A stretch of 64,000 nucleotides of DNA, taken from NCBI GenBank assembly GCA_964036045.1, contig OZ038387.1:20227348-20291347 (forward strand). The letters run 5' to 3'. The stretch comes from Eutreptiella sp. 'Long Island Sound 2002' (Eukaryota > Euglenozoa > Euglenophyceae > Eutreptiales > Eutreptiaceae). This document shows, one piece after another, positions 44,963 to 56,562 of the stretch; position 1 is the first letter of the stretch, and the number at the start of each line of letters is the position of its first letter. Position numbers and translations under genes: made by a program. Below the pieces are notes generated by a model. The model did no database searches, was not told the DNA's origin, and saw only the letters and a list, made by a program, of their open reading frames with translations.

Positions 44963-47641
44963 GGTGTCTTGGTGAGCATATTTTTGGACTTTTCCCTGCT
45001 TGAAGTACTTGGCCCTCTTCTCATGTTCGTCCTGAAGTGCCTTGCACACCTTGGCCGCCGTGTCGTCCGCCTCAGCCATCATAGCGTTCGCATCCCGGGC
45101 CACTTTGCCATGGTTCAACCAGGGGAGAGTGCGTGACACACCATCCCGTAGGAACAGGATACAATGAGGCGACAGTCCAGTGGGCCCCGGAAGGTCATGG
45201 TACGCCTGAAGTACTCTCCACAGCGAATTATACCACTTCCGGCCCGGTTCGTGAACGTGCAGCTGGGGGAACTTTTCGAACATCTGCCGCCCGGCCACCT
45301 CAGCCTGGCCATTTGACCGGCTGTGGTACGCCACGGTCTTGGCGTGCCGAATCCCCATGTGCTTGCACATCGTCTTGAACCACGTCCCCACAAATTGACT
45401 GCCCCGATCGCTGCAGATGACAGCTGGGACATCAAAAATTGTCAGCCAATGCCTGATCATGGCGTTGGCGACGGTCTTGGCCTGCAAACCCACTCCATGC
45501 TTGTCCTTCTCGTCCTCCTTCTTGGACTTCTTGCTCGGGACTGCCGCGATATACCCGCTGTGCCTGTCCACCGCCAGGATGACACAATCATAGGTCTCCA
45601 CTTACACGGTGACCTCCGGCATGGCGAACACATCCATGGCCACGGACCGCATAGGGGCCTCCGGTATAGCCGTATACACCGTGTTGCCCGCGGTGGAGTG
45701 GTTGGGGCTCTTCTTGGCCCGACACACGGCGCAGTCGCTGCAGTACTTGTCCAGGATGGCGTAGTACCCCGGTGGGAACTTGAAGCGCCACTCCAGGTCC
45801 TGCTGCACCTTGTCCCGACCAGGATGCATGAGCTGGGCGTTATGCCAGTGATCAATGAGCTCCTCCATTCGGTTCTCTGGGACCAATAGCTTGTCCTTGA
45901 GGAACAACTTATCCCCATCCTCGGTCAAGCCCTCAGGCCATTCGTCGTCCGACGGGGCGCTCACGGCATTCCACTACCTTCTCCAGTGCTCGGATGCCGC
46001 GTAGTCATCCGACCAGTCCTCTGTAACCACCGGCCTGACTAGCTCTACAGGGGCCACCATCAATTGCTCAAGGGTTTCCTCTCGAATAGCTTGGACTCGG
46101 GCGCCCCGGAACTTGGCCAGGTCCGTACGGTTTGCCATCACCACAAAGCACTTGACCCCCTCTTGCTCCATGGCCTTCTCCATCTCGATGATGCATTTGG
46201 CCTCCTCCGTCTCCTCGGCGTCCCCATGGCTGGATATGTCCATCCAGGCCTTGCCCGCGGGGTAGGCCCATCGACTGAGGCAATCTGCCACAGTGTTGTC
46301 CTTCCCCGGGACGTACACGACGCTGAGGTCCAACTTGGCGAACGTCTCATGCCATGGGGCCCTCCTTGCCGCCGGTCCCGAGGGGGTGTCGACGTGCTCC
46401 TTGTGCCAGCTCTGCAAGGACTGATGGTCCGTGCAAACAACCACCGGCTGCAATCCGATGTGGCCAGACCACTTCCTGAGCGCACAAACAATGGCGTACG
46501 TCTCCTTCTCCCTCCCGGTCCAGGTTCGACGTTGGCCCTCGGCCAGGATCCGGCTCCAAAACGCCACGGGTACGTGCAACCTGTCGTCCTGGACCTGCTC
46601 GAGGACTGCCCCTACAGCATAGTCCGAGGCGTCTGTCCGTAGCACGAATCCCTTGTCCGGGTCCACCAGGAATAGCCCCAGCTGCCCCAGGAGTCGCTCC
46701 TTCAGGCGGCTGAACGCATCTTCGGCCTCAGAGGTCCAGGCAAGCTTCTTCTTGCTCCCCTTCCAGCCATCGAACTTCCCCACCTGCAGCATCTTGTGCA
46801 GCGGCCCCGAGAGTTCTGCATACATCCGGACATAGCCCAAATAGTAATTGCAGAACCCCATGAAGGACCGGAGTTCGCTGATGGTCTGGGGCTTCTCCCA
46901 GTGGTGCAGGGACGCCAGCTTCCCAGGCATGGGACGGCGTTGCCCGTGACCAACCACGTGACCCGCAAACTCCACTTCCTTCACGAAGAGTGAGGCTTTG
47001 GTGGGCTTGCACACCATGTTGTGCTTGTCCAACTCGCTGAGCACTCGGCGCAGATCCTTCTCATGCGCGTCGATGAGCTCGTCCTCAGTCATGTCCTCCG
47101 TGCCGGACCCGATGATGATGTCATCCATAAAGGGGTCGGCACAGTCCCGGACAGGACCGAGTAGGTCATCCATCATGCGCTGGAAAGCGGCGTTGCCATT
47201 CTTGGCGCCCATAGGCACCACTTTCCACTGCATGGGCCCCAGCGGCGTCGACATCGCTGTGCAGGGCCTGGAGTCCGGGTGTAGCGGGATCTGGTGATAG
47301 CCATGTTTCAGGTCTAACACCGTAAAGATCAGCTTTTTCTGTTGCTTTTGGAAAATGGTGTCGATCAGAGGAAGCGAGTACGAGTCGTGCTCGGTTTGCT
47401 CGTTCAAACCCCTGTAATCCACCACCAACCTCCACTCGCCCTTCTCCTTCTTGGGCACGATAAAGGCTGGGCTGGCCCACCCACTGTCGAAGGGTTCGAT
47501 CCACCCCCGCTCAATGAACTCGGCCAACAATTTCTTCATGGCCTCGGCCCGATCGCCCTGAAGTTGGTACTCCCGATGACGATAGATCTTGGGGTTCGGC
47601 TTCAGCTAGATCTTCGCTGTGCCAAACCTCCCACGATCCGC

Positions 47642-48849
47642 TTAGCCCACGCAAACTGTACCCTGTTTTTCACCTCAAGGGCGGCATTTGTGTGCAAAAG
47701 AAAGACGCGCAGTTTCCGCGTGTTTCCACCTGAAAACTGAGAATTAAAAAACGGAGGAATCTCAAATATATTTTTTTAGGCTATCAGCGGAATGCAAGTA
47801 GTCAGAGGTATGAAAAAACCGTTTTTTTTGGCATGTTGAGTGCGCTAGGCCTCGCGCACTCAATTATGCAGAATGTGTATTTTTCAATGGTCCTGAATTA
47901 ACAGTATTCCATGCCAAATGAGGCTCTGATGTCTTAATGGGTGCCTCATGTAGTACGTTCGGGTCATATCAGCAGCAAGAGTGGTCAATCAATGGACGTT
48001 TTGTACACGCCATGCACTATCAAAGGTGTAATAGATCTAAATAGCGGGTTGCCCTCAGTCCTTGCTAAACACACCATTTTCAGTTAGTTTACCTATAAAT
48101 GAGGTGCCCAGCCTCCCATCTTTTGCAGCTGTACAACAGTTTGTCAGAAGCGCTAGGTCACAGGACGTATGAAGCAAGTGCTCTAGAGGAGGATAGTCTA
48201 ATCGCTACTCTTGAGCTCACTGTTTTCACAGGATTCCAAAAGGGAGGAATCTCAAAAAGCCTTTTGGAGGCTATCGGCAGAATACAAGTAGTCAGGGGTA
48301 TTCAAAAACCCATGCTTCTAGCTTGTTGCGTGCGCGAGCCCTCGTACACTGATTGTTCCGCTGTGCAAGTCTGTAACCCATATTGAATCTTGCAGTTTTG
48401 CTTTTGCTCCATCCTTGCTTCATGCCACTTCCAATGGCAAAAACTCATCTCAAAAAAGCCTGAAAATCTCACTCCAGGTGGCTGAGTGCGCGAGGCCTCG
48501 AGCACTCAGCCTCCCATAATAAGTATTTTTTCATGTGGACATGTACAGGATGTCTGAACAGCGCCCATCTTCAAAAGTTTTCCAGGCGATCCAAAAATTG
48601 GTATTCTTCAAATTAGCCAACAAAATTATTCTTCGGGGAAAATGACCGGTAAACCCTCTGATTTTGGACTAAAGAATGGTTATTTGACCCCCCTAAAAAC
48701 AGCAAAAAATGGGCAAACCTGATGAAAAATGCATTTTTTGGGAGGGTTTGAAAAACAGTATTTTCAAGATGGCAAAAAAAACTATTTTTTTCGGTCACAA
48801 AATCTAGGTGCTTAGGTGAAAAAAGGGGGTGCAGTTTGCGTGGGCTAAG
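47642..48849. mobile_element. Non-autonomous inverted-repeat DNA element, 1208 bp
   Basis: The ends are inverted repeats of about 35 bp: CTTAGCCCACGCAAACTGTA at the left and its near-complement TGCAGTTTGCGTGGGCTAAG at the right. The flanks carry a 5-bp target duplication ATCCG (47637-47641 and 48850-48854). The interruption falls in copy B pol, and element A has the uninterrupted sequence. A stretch of about 100 bp recurs inside (about 47752-47870 and 48242-48345), and three imperfect palindromes around AGGCCTCG lie near 47850, 48330 and 48487. The longest frame (48099-48386) matches nothing I know and no transposase is visible. The superfamily is unclear. Confidence 0.85.
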
Positions 48850-50765
48850 ATCCGGAGGGTTCTTGTTGGCGACGCCACTGAATAGCCGCGGATAGGCATT
48901 GATCAGCTTCTCCTTCAGCTCGGCGACCTTCGGGTTCTCCTGGGCCTCTTCAGCCGCTTGCTTTGGTATCGATACAACCGACCACACTGCGGTATAGGCC
49001 TCTTCTGGGTCCAAATCTGACTTCTCCTCGTCCGATATGCTGTCTTCATCGTCGTCGGGCGCGCTTCCCATCGATAATCTTCGGAAATTTGCGGCATCGG
49101 CCTGGTTCTTGTCGCTACCGGCCCCCATTCTTGGAAAATCCCATGTTGGCGGGTCCGACCCAACCGGACCATCATATTGGTCCGCGATGTGATCCATGAC
49201 CCTCGCCACGAACTCATCCTTCTCGTACTTGCCGGTGACCAACATCTTGTCATCCCACCAATGCGGAGATGTGACCATGGACCGCCTCTTCTTGGCTGCC
49301 ACACGGTCGTGCATCCCCATCCGCATGTAGTTGACGACGTGGTCGATCTAGGAGTAGGACAGGATGTCAATGCCATCAATTGGCTGATCCGTCCCCTCCT
49401 TGGGCTCAAACATGACCCGCATGGGCACCGCCTCCACCCTACGGATGAGTGCTTCATCACCCATGGGCTGGGCTTGCGCCCCATGCACCAGGAAAGCCTT
49501 GGTACTGCACGCTTGACCAGGGGCATTGATACACCCTTGGCGTCGATGAACAGCTCCTCCTCTGGCCCGAATGACATCTCATTCAGGGTGATGGAGTCCA
49601 GCGTCGACTTGAGACCTTTCAGCGTACATGGGGTGGATCCTATGCCGGTTATGACCAGGATCCCCTTTGCCCTATCCGCGACGATCTTCTCCACCGTACG
49701 TCTGGTATTTTCCAGGGAGCCATGCCAATACATGGGCCCCCACTCCTTCAAACCCCAATGCCTGTGCCAGGCTGGGTCGCCTCGATGCCAATGCCTCCTA
49801 CACTTCCGCAAAAGCGGGGCATCCCGGGAAGCGAAGACGTCCGTCTCGGGCGCCTGGGCTCCCAGCGTCTGGATCATCCTGGCATACACCTGCGGCGCCA
49901 TTCCATACTCCGTGAGCTGAACTCCGCGGTCTCCTCTGGACTTGGCACCCACAGCTTGCACCGCTTGGACGATTCGATCCTCTTCCTCAGCATTCCATTG
50001 GGATGATCCGCATGCATAGTCCGTGGACAGTCATGTAAGGCATTCATCATCCTCCCGGACCAGCGTTGCACGATGGGGAAGGGCTTCAATGGCGTTTGCC
50101 ACCATGAAGTCATACCCCATGATCATATCCCAATCCGTGATGTCGGCCACATAGAAGTTCCCGGATAGATTGCTTCTTTTCGCCAAATCGGGGCGGTTCA
50201 AGCGCTCATGCTCCCAGAATTCCATACTGATAGTGGCCTCATGGGTACCACCAACAATAATCTTTCCATTGGCCAGCTTCAGGCGTACGGGTCTACGGCT
50301 GGGCTGCAGGGATTCCTCCTTGAACAACCCTCTCCGGACCAGGCTCACCTGGGCACCCGTATCCACCAAAACATCCACCACCGACTCCTCTTGTCCGCAC
50401 CGTACACGCACCTTCAAGTGCAACTGCCGCTCGTCACCATGCGGTGTATGGACGACTCTCACGGCATGCAACTCTAGCACATCCGGGTGCATCAAGACTT
50501 CGAGGGTATGGTCACGGATGGTGTAGATCTTGGGCTGGTCCTGCCCGTCCACGGGGCTCTCCGTGGTTGCTCCTTCCTTCTTGCCACGTCCCTTGCCCAC
50601 ATAAACTTCCCTTGGCAGGGCGCTCCAGGGGTTGGGAGTGGCAATACTCAGTGGTTTTGGCTCTTCTGGAGCCTTCTTCGGCAACCGATGTGCCTTCGCT
50701 TTCTCTGGGATTCCACTGACTTTCGGAGGAGAGACCTCCGAGGTCCCACTCCCGTGGGGGCTCCT

Positions 50766-50768
50766 CTA
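50766..50768 (-). promoter_or_regulatory. Gag/pol border stop codon UAG of copy B
   Basis: TAG in the pol frame followed by AGG AGC CCC CAC. This matches the border in element A base for base except for one synonymous position. It supports this stop as a normal part of the family rather than a chance mutation. Confidence 0.6.
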
Positions 50769-50782
50769 GACATGGCCTCCCG

Positions 50783-50786
50783 CAGC
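50783..50786. repeat. Target-site duplication CAGC, left side of element A
   Basis: CAGC stands directly before the TGAAGCC start of the left LTR and again directly after the right LTR (63958-63961). Joining the two flanks gives continuous copy B gag/pol border sequence. Confidence 0.85.
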
Positions 50787-53584
50787 TGAAGCCGGTTCGG
50801 ACCCCCGTGGCCATTTTGGGGTCACTTGGGGTGTGTATCTATGTGCCGGCAAGCCGCCATTGGCTGATATCATACTCTCCCATCCACCTGACCTAACCCG
50901 ATGTGATAGTGTGATAGGTTTGGCCATTCCGGCCATGAGCGGCCATATTCAGTACCGAGGCACCGCCAGCTGAGATTTATATATCAGAATATCAGGAATC
51001 AATAGGGTTTTTTTATCATAATGTTTCCGTAATTTTTCAGCCTTCTGTTCTGATGGTCAATGTATCGGCGACTGTCAGTTGGCTCGCGACTTTGCGGTAA
51101 CCGAATGGTTAACTGTTATTTACAGATATTTTGGCGGAAACCCCGATGAAGGGTCAGATTTCATCAGTAAACGGTTCGTTGCTTCCGCAATTTTCATATT
51201 ATACACTCGCAAAATTAATCTGATTTTTTCAGACTTTCAGAATCGGATTTGCGACTTCGACATCGCCGCACTTGATATGACGAATCTCCAGTGGTCCGAC
51301 ATTTTTCCCCGATCACGAATCAACCTTCCTTTTGTTATGCCCTTCGTTTTGCTTAGAGATATAGGCGAAACAAAGTTGATTCGTGAGACCACTTTGAAAG
51401 GTCATATCTCCGGCTCACCGCGAGTAGTCTCAATTTCGATAATTGGGTTGGAACCGCATTGGTCTCAACCAATTTAGGAAGCATCAAACGCCTTTGATGT
51501 ATACACATGCCCGGTATAGCAAGGGATAATGGACAAGAGGGTAGAAAGTGATATCTAACTCTTGGACCGTGCAACCGAATACTTTATTGCGACTTTCGAG
51601 TGTACCGCATGAGTGTTGGGGCTGTATAGCAACTTTCCGTGGCTTCCTATGTATTTTTAACGTGAAGTTATGTCCATGGAGGGGCATGGCATATCATGGT
51701 GGGAGCCACTTTTGGAGGGTATGTGTTATATGCATGGTATATGTCTTGATGTGCTCACGCCCATGTTATATATCTTCGTGTGGCCGAAGAGATGGAGAGC
51801 CACACGTAACAAGGGCTTTGCATGCAGGTGACCCGGCGGGACGAGATCCGGAGCCCGGGGGTAAGGCTGCATCCTAAGGCCTGCGCTGCTTTGGGACTCG
51901 AGGCGGAGCGTGCGACACCCAAGCGCCTCGGAACCCTAGTACCAAGAACATGCATGCATGCCTTGGGAACGGGATACGCCAGGAAGTCCGGTGAACCCCT
52001 AGGGTTCCGCCCAAAGGAGGGGACGTGCGCAAGCACGGGGGCCCACCCTCCCGGCGAGACAAGCATGTCACGCTGGCGGCGATCAGCCCTCCCGGTGTAG
52101 CCCGGGGCCGCTTTGTTGGGGGCCAACAGTCAGGTCTAGCGGGATGTAAGCCGCCTCCCCTCTTCACGCGCGGAGCCTCTTCCTGTTCGTCACAGGGGCG
52201 ACGCCAGGGGGAACCATGGGGCGCCTCTCCACGACCGAGTGCACCTACCTACCTACCTTTGCCCATGTCCCAATTGTGGAATTCAAAGCGCTAGACTAAG
52301 TCTACCGCGTATGTATTGCTCATGGTATGTTTGGTAAAGAGATCCATGAGTGCACTCCCATTTTCATGGGGCATGTAGATATGAGTGGCGAAGGTATGTC
52401 CATGCGCCCGATTGGGGATCCAAGTGGGGGAATTGTTTGCAAATGGTTCCAATCATTTGTGTATTGAACCATGAGCGGATATCATGGGTGAGCATAGAGA
52501 TATACTATCATGACAACTTTGTATTTGGGCATATTTTCATGTGTTTGACCTCAATTTTTGCTCATTTTTGTGTTTTGTGTACTTACCTGGTCGGCAAACA
52601 GCAAGAAGCCTATGGAGAGTCGAACTATGGTATGTTGTTCATATGTTGGCATATGCTTTGGAGTTGGACACCACCATATGCCGGATTGCGTACTCCATTT
52701 GGCTTGGCGCACGAAGGATTACAAGAATTGGTCTCAAGATCATGGGCTGACTTGGGCAGTGCGTGGCGCCCATATCCGAAGGGGTTTCGAGGGTAAAGTG
52801 GGAATGTACATGGGCATTGGCCTTTGGTCTCTATCCTCCATGAATACTAGACTTCGATTCCATGCATACGTTGAGCCTTCGGATAAGTGGTAACTTCAAT
52901 TTTGAGCATATATTTGATATATGGCCAATATGGTGGGAATTGGCAGTTTTTGGCATGTTATGAGTTCAAACTCATGGGGCATATCTCTAAGCCCATTCGA
53001 CTCCAAGTCCAACCAAGGTTATGTCAGGGTAGGGCATGGTCCTGAGCGCCACTCTAGGCCATGACATGCCACCTCCCCTATTGGGCTAGGATTTAGAGGC
53101 TTGGGAGTGAACACATTTTTGGGGTTTATGTAGAGACTTTTGACACATGGCATTCAGCCATCTCAACTGACCTGGTTCAGGGCAATATGTTGGTGAGTCA
53201 AGGGAAGGTCTTGAGTCCAGGGAATGAGGGGTTTATGGCTGTGAATGTGTACGTTTACCTCTTTCCCCAACTTTGCTTGATATGTGTTCATATGCCAATT
53301 TCAGGGCTTTCCTCTTTGGTGCAATTCTTGTACATGCCCGCCACCGTGGGACGACCGGTGTGCTGAACGGAATCCCGCAGTGTGAATTTGGATTGTGGAT
53401 TGGGCTATTGCTGTATTTGAGGGATCTGGTTGCTGTTCAGGGTTGAAGGAGGATTTTACTTTCTATATTTTTGGATTTCGGACCCTGGACTTTGAGAAAT
53501 GCAACCATTGATCAGGAGCAAATCAGCAGGGATTACAGGCGGAAGGGGCACAGCAGGGGCCGGTCCTGGTAGGGACCTTCCTTA
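50787..53584 (+). repeat. Left (5') LTR of element A
   Basis: Starts TGAAGCCGG and ends CTTCCTTA directly before the TGG of the primer site. It is 2798 bp long, including the 435-bp short element at 51822-52256. Without that insert and its duplication the length agrees with the 2.37-kb LTR of D2. No coding gene is supported inside it. Confidence 0.9.
51822..52256 (+). mobile_element. Short interspersed element, copy 1 (435 bp)
   Basis: Absent from the right LTR of the same element, so the edges are exact. It begins ATGCAGGTGACCC and ends GTGCACCTACCTACCTAC. A 6-bp duplication CTTTGC flanks it (51816-51821 and 52257-52262). The CTAC-repeat tail and the small size suit a SINE-like element. I see no clear tRNA A and B boxes and no inverted terminal repeats. 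Confidence 0.75.
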
Positions 53585-53596
53585 TGGTAGCAGAGG
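53585..53596 (+). promoter_or_regulatory. Primer binding site, initiator Met tRNA type
   Basis: TGGTAGCAGAGG follows the left LTR with no gap. It is the exact complement of the CCTCTGCTACCA 3' end known for eukaryotic initiator methionine tRNAs. It would prime minus-strand DNA synthesis. Confidence 0.85.
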
Positions 53597-53753
53597 CGTA
53601 CCTGCTGCCCCTACCTACCGCCGACCCGGGGACTTGGGCCCCTATGAGCCCTGCCCAAGTACGCCCCGGGTGCGTATTGTGGACTCGGTGGAGACCACGC
53701 CGGAAGTTGAAGCCCGAAGAGAAGTACAACGTTCGGGAAGAGGAGGACTTGAC

Positions 53754-56562
53754 ATGGAGGACCTGTTCTCCATGTGTGAGCGTCGCTGCCGAAAGGCATG
53801 CAACCTCCGCTCCGCCGCGGAGGACTCTGAGGAGGCCTGCCATTCAGGCAGCAGTGGAGGACGGGCCCGGCGCTACCGGAAGCGCGGGTCACCCAAGCCC
53901 GCGGCAGGGGACGCCGGGGCTATGGATACGGACCCCAGCCCGGTCAGGCTGTGGGACTCCAAGCACTCCGAGGGCTATCGGACAGCTTATGAGCAACCCT
54001 CGGAGTCGGAGGAGACGGCCAGACCGCCCACAAGGGCGAACACGGCCCCAGAACCCAGCCTGAAGCATGATGCCGAGGCGTTGGAGAGGCCCGCCAGAGC
54101 CAGGACGGCACCTGTGGCCCGGCACACGGAGCCAACGCGGGATAGCATGGGCGACACACCCATGGCGGAGGACTCCGAGGCGCCGGGAACCGCGGGATGC
54201 GCCGGATCAGGTGGAAAGCAAGCTGAGTGCCACTGCGAGCACGTGTCCTTCCTCATGGGCAAGTACCCACAGATGGGGATGGACGCCATCGTGCACCGCC
54301 TCAACAGCCTGGACAACGCGAAGGACGGCCTAGAGGAGGACGTCGCCGGGATCCTGGATGACCAGTCGGCCGCGGAGAAAGACATGGAGGAGCTGCGAGC
54401 GGAACGGGACCGGTACCGGGAGAATCTGGAGCTGGCCCTGGAGAAGCAGCAGCGAGTGGTGGACAGCCTCCTCCACCTGGTGGAGGACATGTCGGGCCGC
54501 CTGAAAAGGCTAGAGGAGCTACAGCCCCTCGCCTCGGGTCCAGAGCTCCCGGCAAAGCCGGCAGCGGCAGAGCTGGTGGAGCGGGTTAAGACCCTCCGGA
54601 GCGCCATGGATAAACCCATGGGAGGTCCGGCAGAGGCACCCTACGCGCCTCCGCGTGTTGACCCGGGTGCGCTGCCGTTTGTTCCCATGTTCAGCGAATC
54701 CACAATGCTCGGGGAACACACGGCACCGGCTGGGTCCATGCGGGAAGGGCACGTTACCACGGACCCGAGGAGCCCGACGGTACAGATGTCCCACGCCGCC
54801 CAGGATCTACCGATCACTACGACTGCCCATGCAGTTTATGCGGAAGAGGAGATCCAGAGCCAGACCATGCAGGGGCGAACCATGGGAAGCGCCGACAGAC
54901 ATGGTCGAGGTCATCCAGGCGGAAACCTGTGGGCGAAGGACCCCAATACGGGGATATGGACGGCCGATGGAGCAAGTCCTTCCCGCATTCCAAACCCCAT
55001 GGGTTCAGGCCCAACTGGACCGCACTCCATGGAGGAGAGGGATGTACGGGGAGTGTACTCACACCCCCCGGCCACAAGTGGTATCCGTCTCGGTGGAGTT
55101 GTGGCTGCGGACGTCGGAGACGCCATCAGGATTGACGACCTCAGGGGAATCAAAATCCCCTACTACGATGGCAACCCCTCCAAACCTGGATGACTTCATC
55201 CTGGATTGGGAGGACTTTGCCGAGGAGGTCGTCGGCAAGATGCGGGGAGCGCCGCGGGACAAGTGGGAATGCCGGACATTCCCACACCGGCTGGCGCAGG
55301 ACCTGAAGGAGGAGCTGCGGGATCAGATCCGGGAAGGATTGATCCGTACGGAGCAGGCCTGCCTCCAGTGGTTGGAGGATGAGGAGCGGGTGGACGCTCC
55401 GAACCAGAAGCTGGAGGACTTGTGGTCCATCCTGCTGCAGCTGGACCGCGGTGAGTAGCGGGTCCGGGAGTGGAACCGGTACCTGCGGAAGTACGGACGG
55501 AGCCTCAAGCTGGTTGAGGACGGGAACGAGTCCAGCGAGATCCGTCACTTGCTGAAGGATGTCCTCCCCGGCCACTGGAAGAGGAGAGTGGAGGACGAGG
55601 AAAAGAAGAGAGCGAAGAAGCGCGTGGCGGTGAGGATCATGGCGGCGGAGGATACCCATGCGGGTATCATGGAGTTCTTCAGGAGGAACCTGGGCGAGCC
55701 CAACCGGATGTTGGGACTGAAGAACGCCGTGTACGTGGAGGTATTTGGAGACTCCATGGGGCAAAGGTTGCTGCGCCTCAACAACGTGGAGTGGAGGCGC
55801 GGGGAGCCGCTGGGGATGCAGGTCATCTTCGCCCGCATGAGCCTGGACGAGATCGTGAAGTACATCAAGGTGGAGTTGAAGCTCAATGCGAAGAACGAGG
55901 CCCACGTGCAGGATCGACATGGTCATGGACAACGAGGCCACCGAGAAGACCGCCATCATCCGGAGATCCAGGAGGACACGGCCAACTCCGCGGAGAATGG
56001 TAGTGGAAGTGGCCAAGACCACTGGACCTGGTCTCGGGAGGATCACGAGGAGGCCCATTTCTTCGCGTTTGTGGCGCACAACGTGAGGGATAATGGGCAG
56101 GATCGGTCCAGATGGAGCCGGGTGGGACCCAAGAAGGGCAATGAGCCAAGGAGGATCGGGAACCCACCGCTCTCGTTCGAAGAGTACAGGTCTCAGCACG
56201 ACGGGTGCTGGGTCTGTTATGGCAAGGGAAACAACCATGCACACGACCACCGTCAGTGCAAGGTGTATGAGGCGGACAAAAAGGCCTACTTCGCCGCTCA
56301 CCCCGAGAAGAAGCCCAAGGAGCAGCGGATTTCCGATTGGAAGGCGAAGGGCGGAGACGGGGGAAAAGGCCAAGGCAAAGGCCAAGGAAAAGGCGGAGGA
56401 AGAGGCTATGGTGGTGGACCTGGCCAAGACCGACGGGTGAGGTCGATCGAGGACGTGGCTGAGGACATGTTGAGGACGTTGGAGGAACTCAAAGCCCAGC
56501 AACGTGGTGGACAAAGTCCTGGCGGATCGCAGCCGGAAGGGGCTGCGGGAAGCCAAGTCTAG
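53754..56562 (+). pseudogene. gag: Element A gag: capsid and zinc knuckle protein, frame-broken
   Basis: I take ATG 53754 (MEDLFSMCERRC) as the start because it is the first good ATG after the primer site; the open frame itself begins in the LTR. Residues about 185-260 form a coiled coil (EEDVAGILDD to RLKRLEELQ). A Pro-rich middle follows. The capsid-like part starts at RGIKIPYYDGNP. There a one-base insertion in an A run (near 55183) moves the coding signal to the next frame (LDDFILDWEDFAEEV). A TAG at 55456-55458 breaks it again. Near the C-terminus is CWVCYGKGNNHAHDHRQC (56206-56259), C-x2-C-x8-H-x4-C, then a Gly/Lys-rich tail. It ends with TAG at 56560-56562. It should build the particle and package RNA. 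Confidence 0.85.
56560..56562 (+). promoter_or_regulatory. Gag/pol border stop codon UAG of element A
   Basis: GTC TAG AGA AGC CCC CAC. Gag and pol share one frame across it. The stop and the following Arg-Ser-Pro codons recur in copy B and in element C, which fits a readthrough signal. No downstream structure has been tested. Confidence 0.65.

Larger units (their letters stand above)
44963..50786 (-). pseudogene. pol: Copy B: family A gypsy pol (protease to integrase), broken
   Basis: Minus-strand pol very close to element A. It holds the gag/pol border TAG (50766-50768), protease (VLVDTGAQVSLV, near 50375), a spacer domain, reverse transcriptase (FMDD near 47120), RNase H, and integrase with zinc site and an intact second Asp (ICSDRGSQF). 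It stops at KVQKYA (44963-44990), where the LINE begins. Breaks relative to A: TGA at 50029-50031 in place of a Trp codon, a small deletion near 49515, TAG near 49350 (Glu in A), a DNA element at 47642-48849, TAG near 47608 (Lys in A), TAG at 45974-45976 and TAA at 45602-45604. Its gag lies on the other side of element A (63958 onward). Confidence 0.9.

Noticed and set aside
48099-48386. 95-codon frame inside the inverted-repeat element as a transposase
   Set aside because: Too short, no DDE/D motif, and it crosses the internal repeats.
51079-51477. Sense frame inside the LTR shared by four LTR copies (also 62316, 8903 and 5382)
   Set aside because: It begins with TTG rather than ATG. Most differences between the A and D1 copies change the amino acid rather than being silent, so there is no sign of selection on a protein. 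The similarity is that of the LTR itself.
52558-52893. 111-codon frame in both LTRs of A (also 62931-63266)
   Set aside because: Conservation simply reflects the near-identity of the two LTRs; the older D1 and D2 LTRs do not keep the frame.
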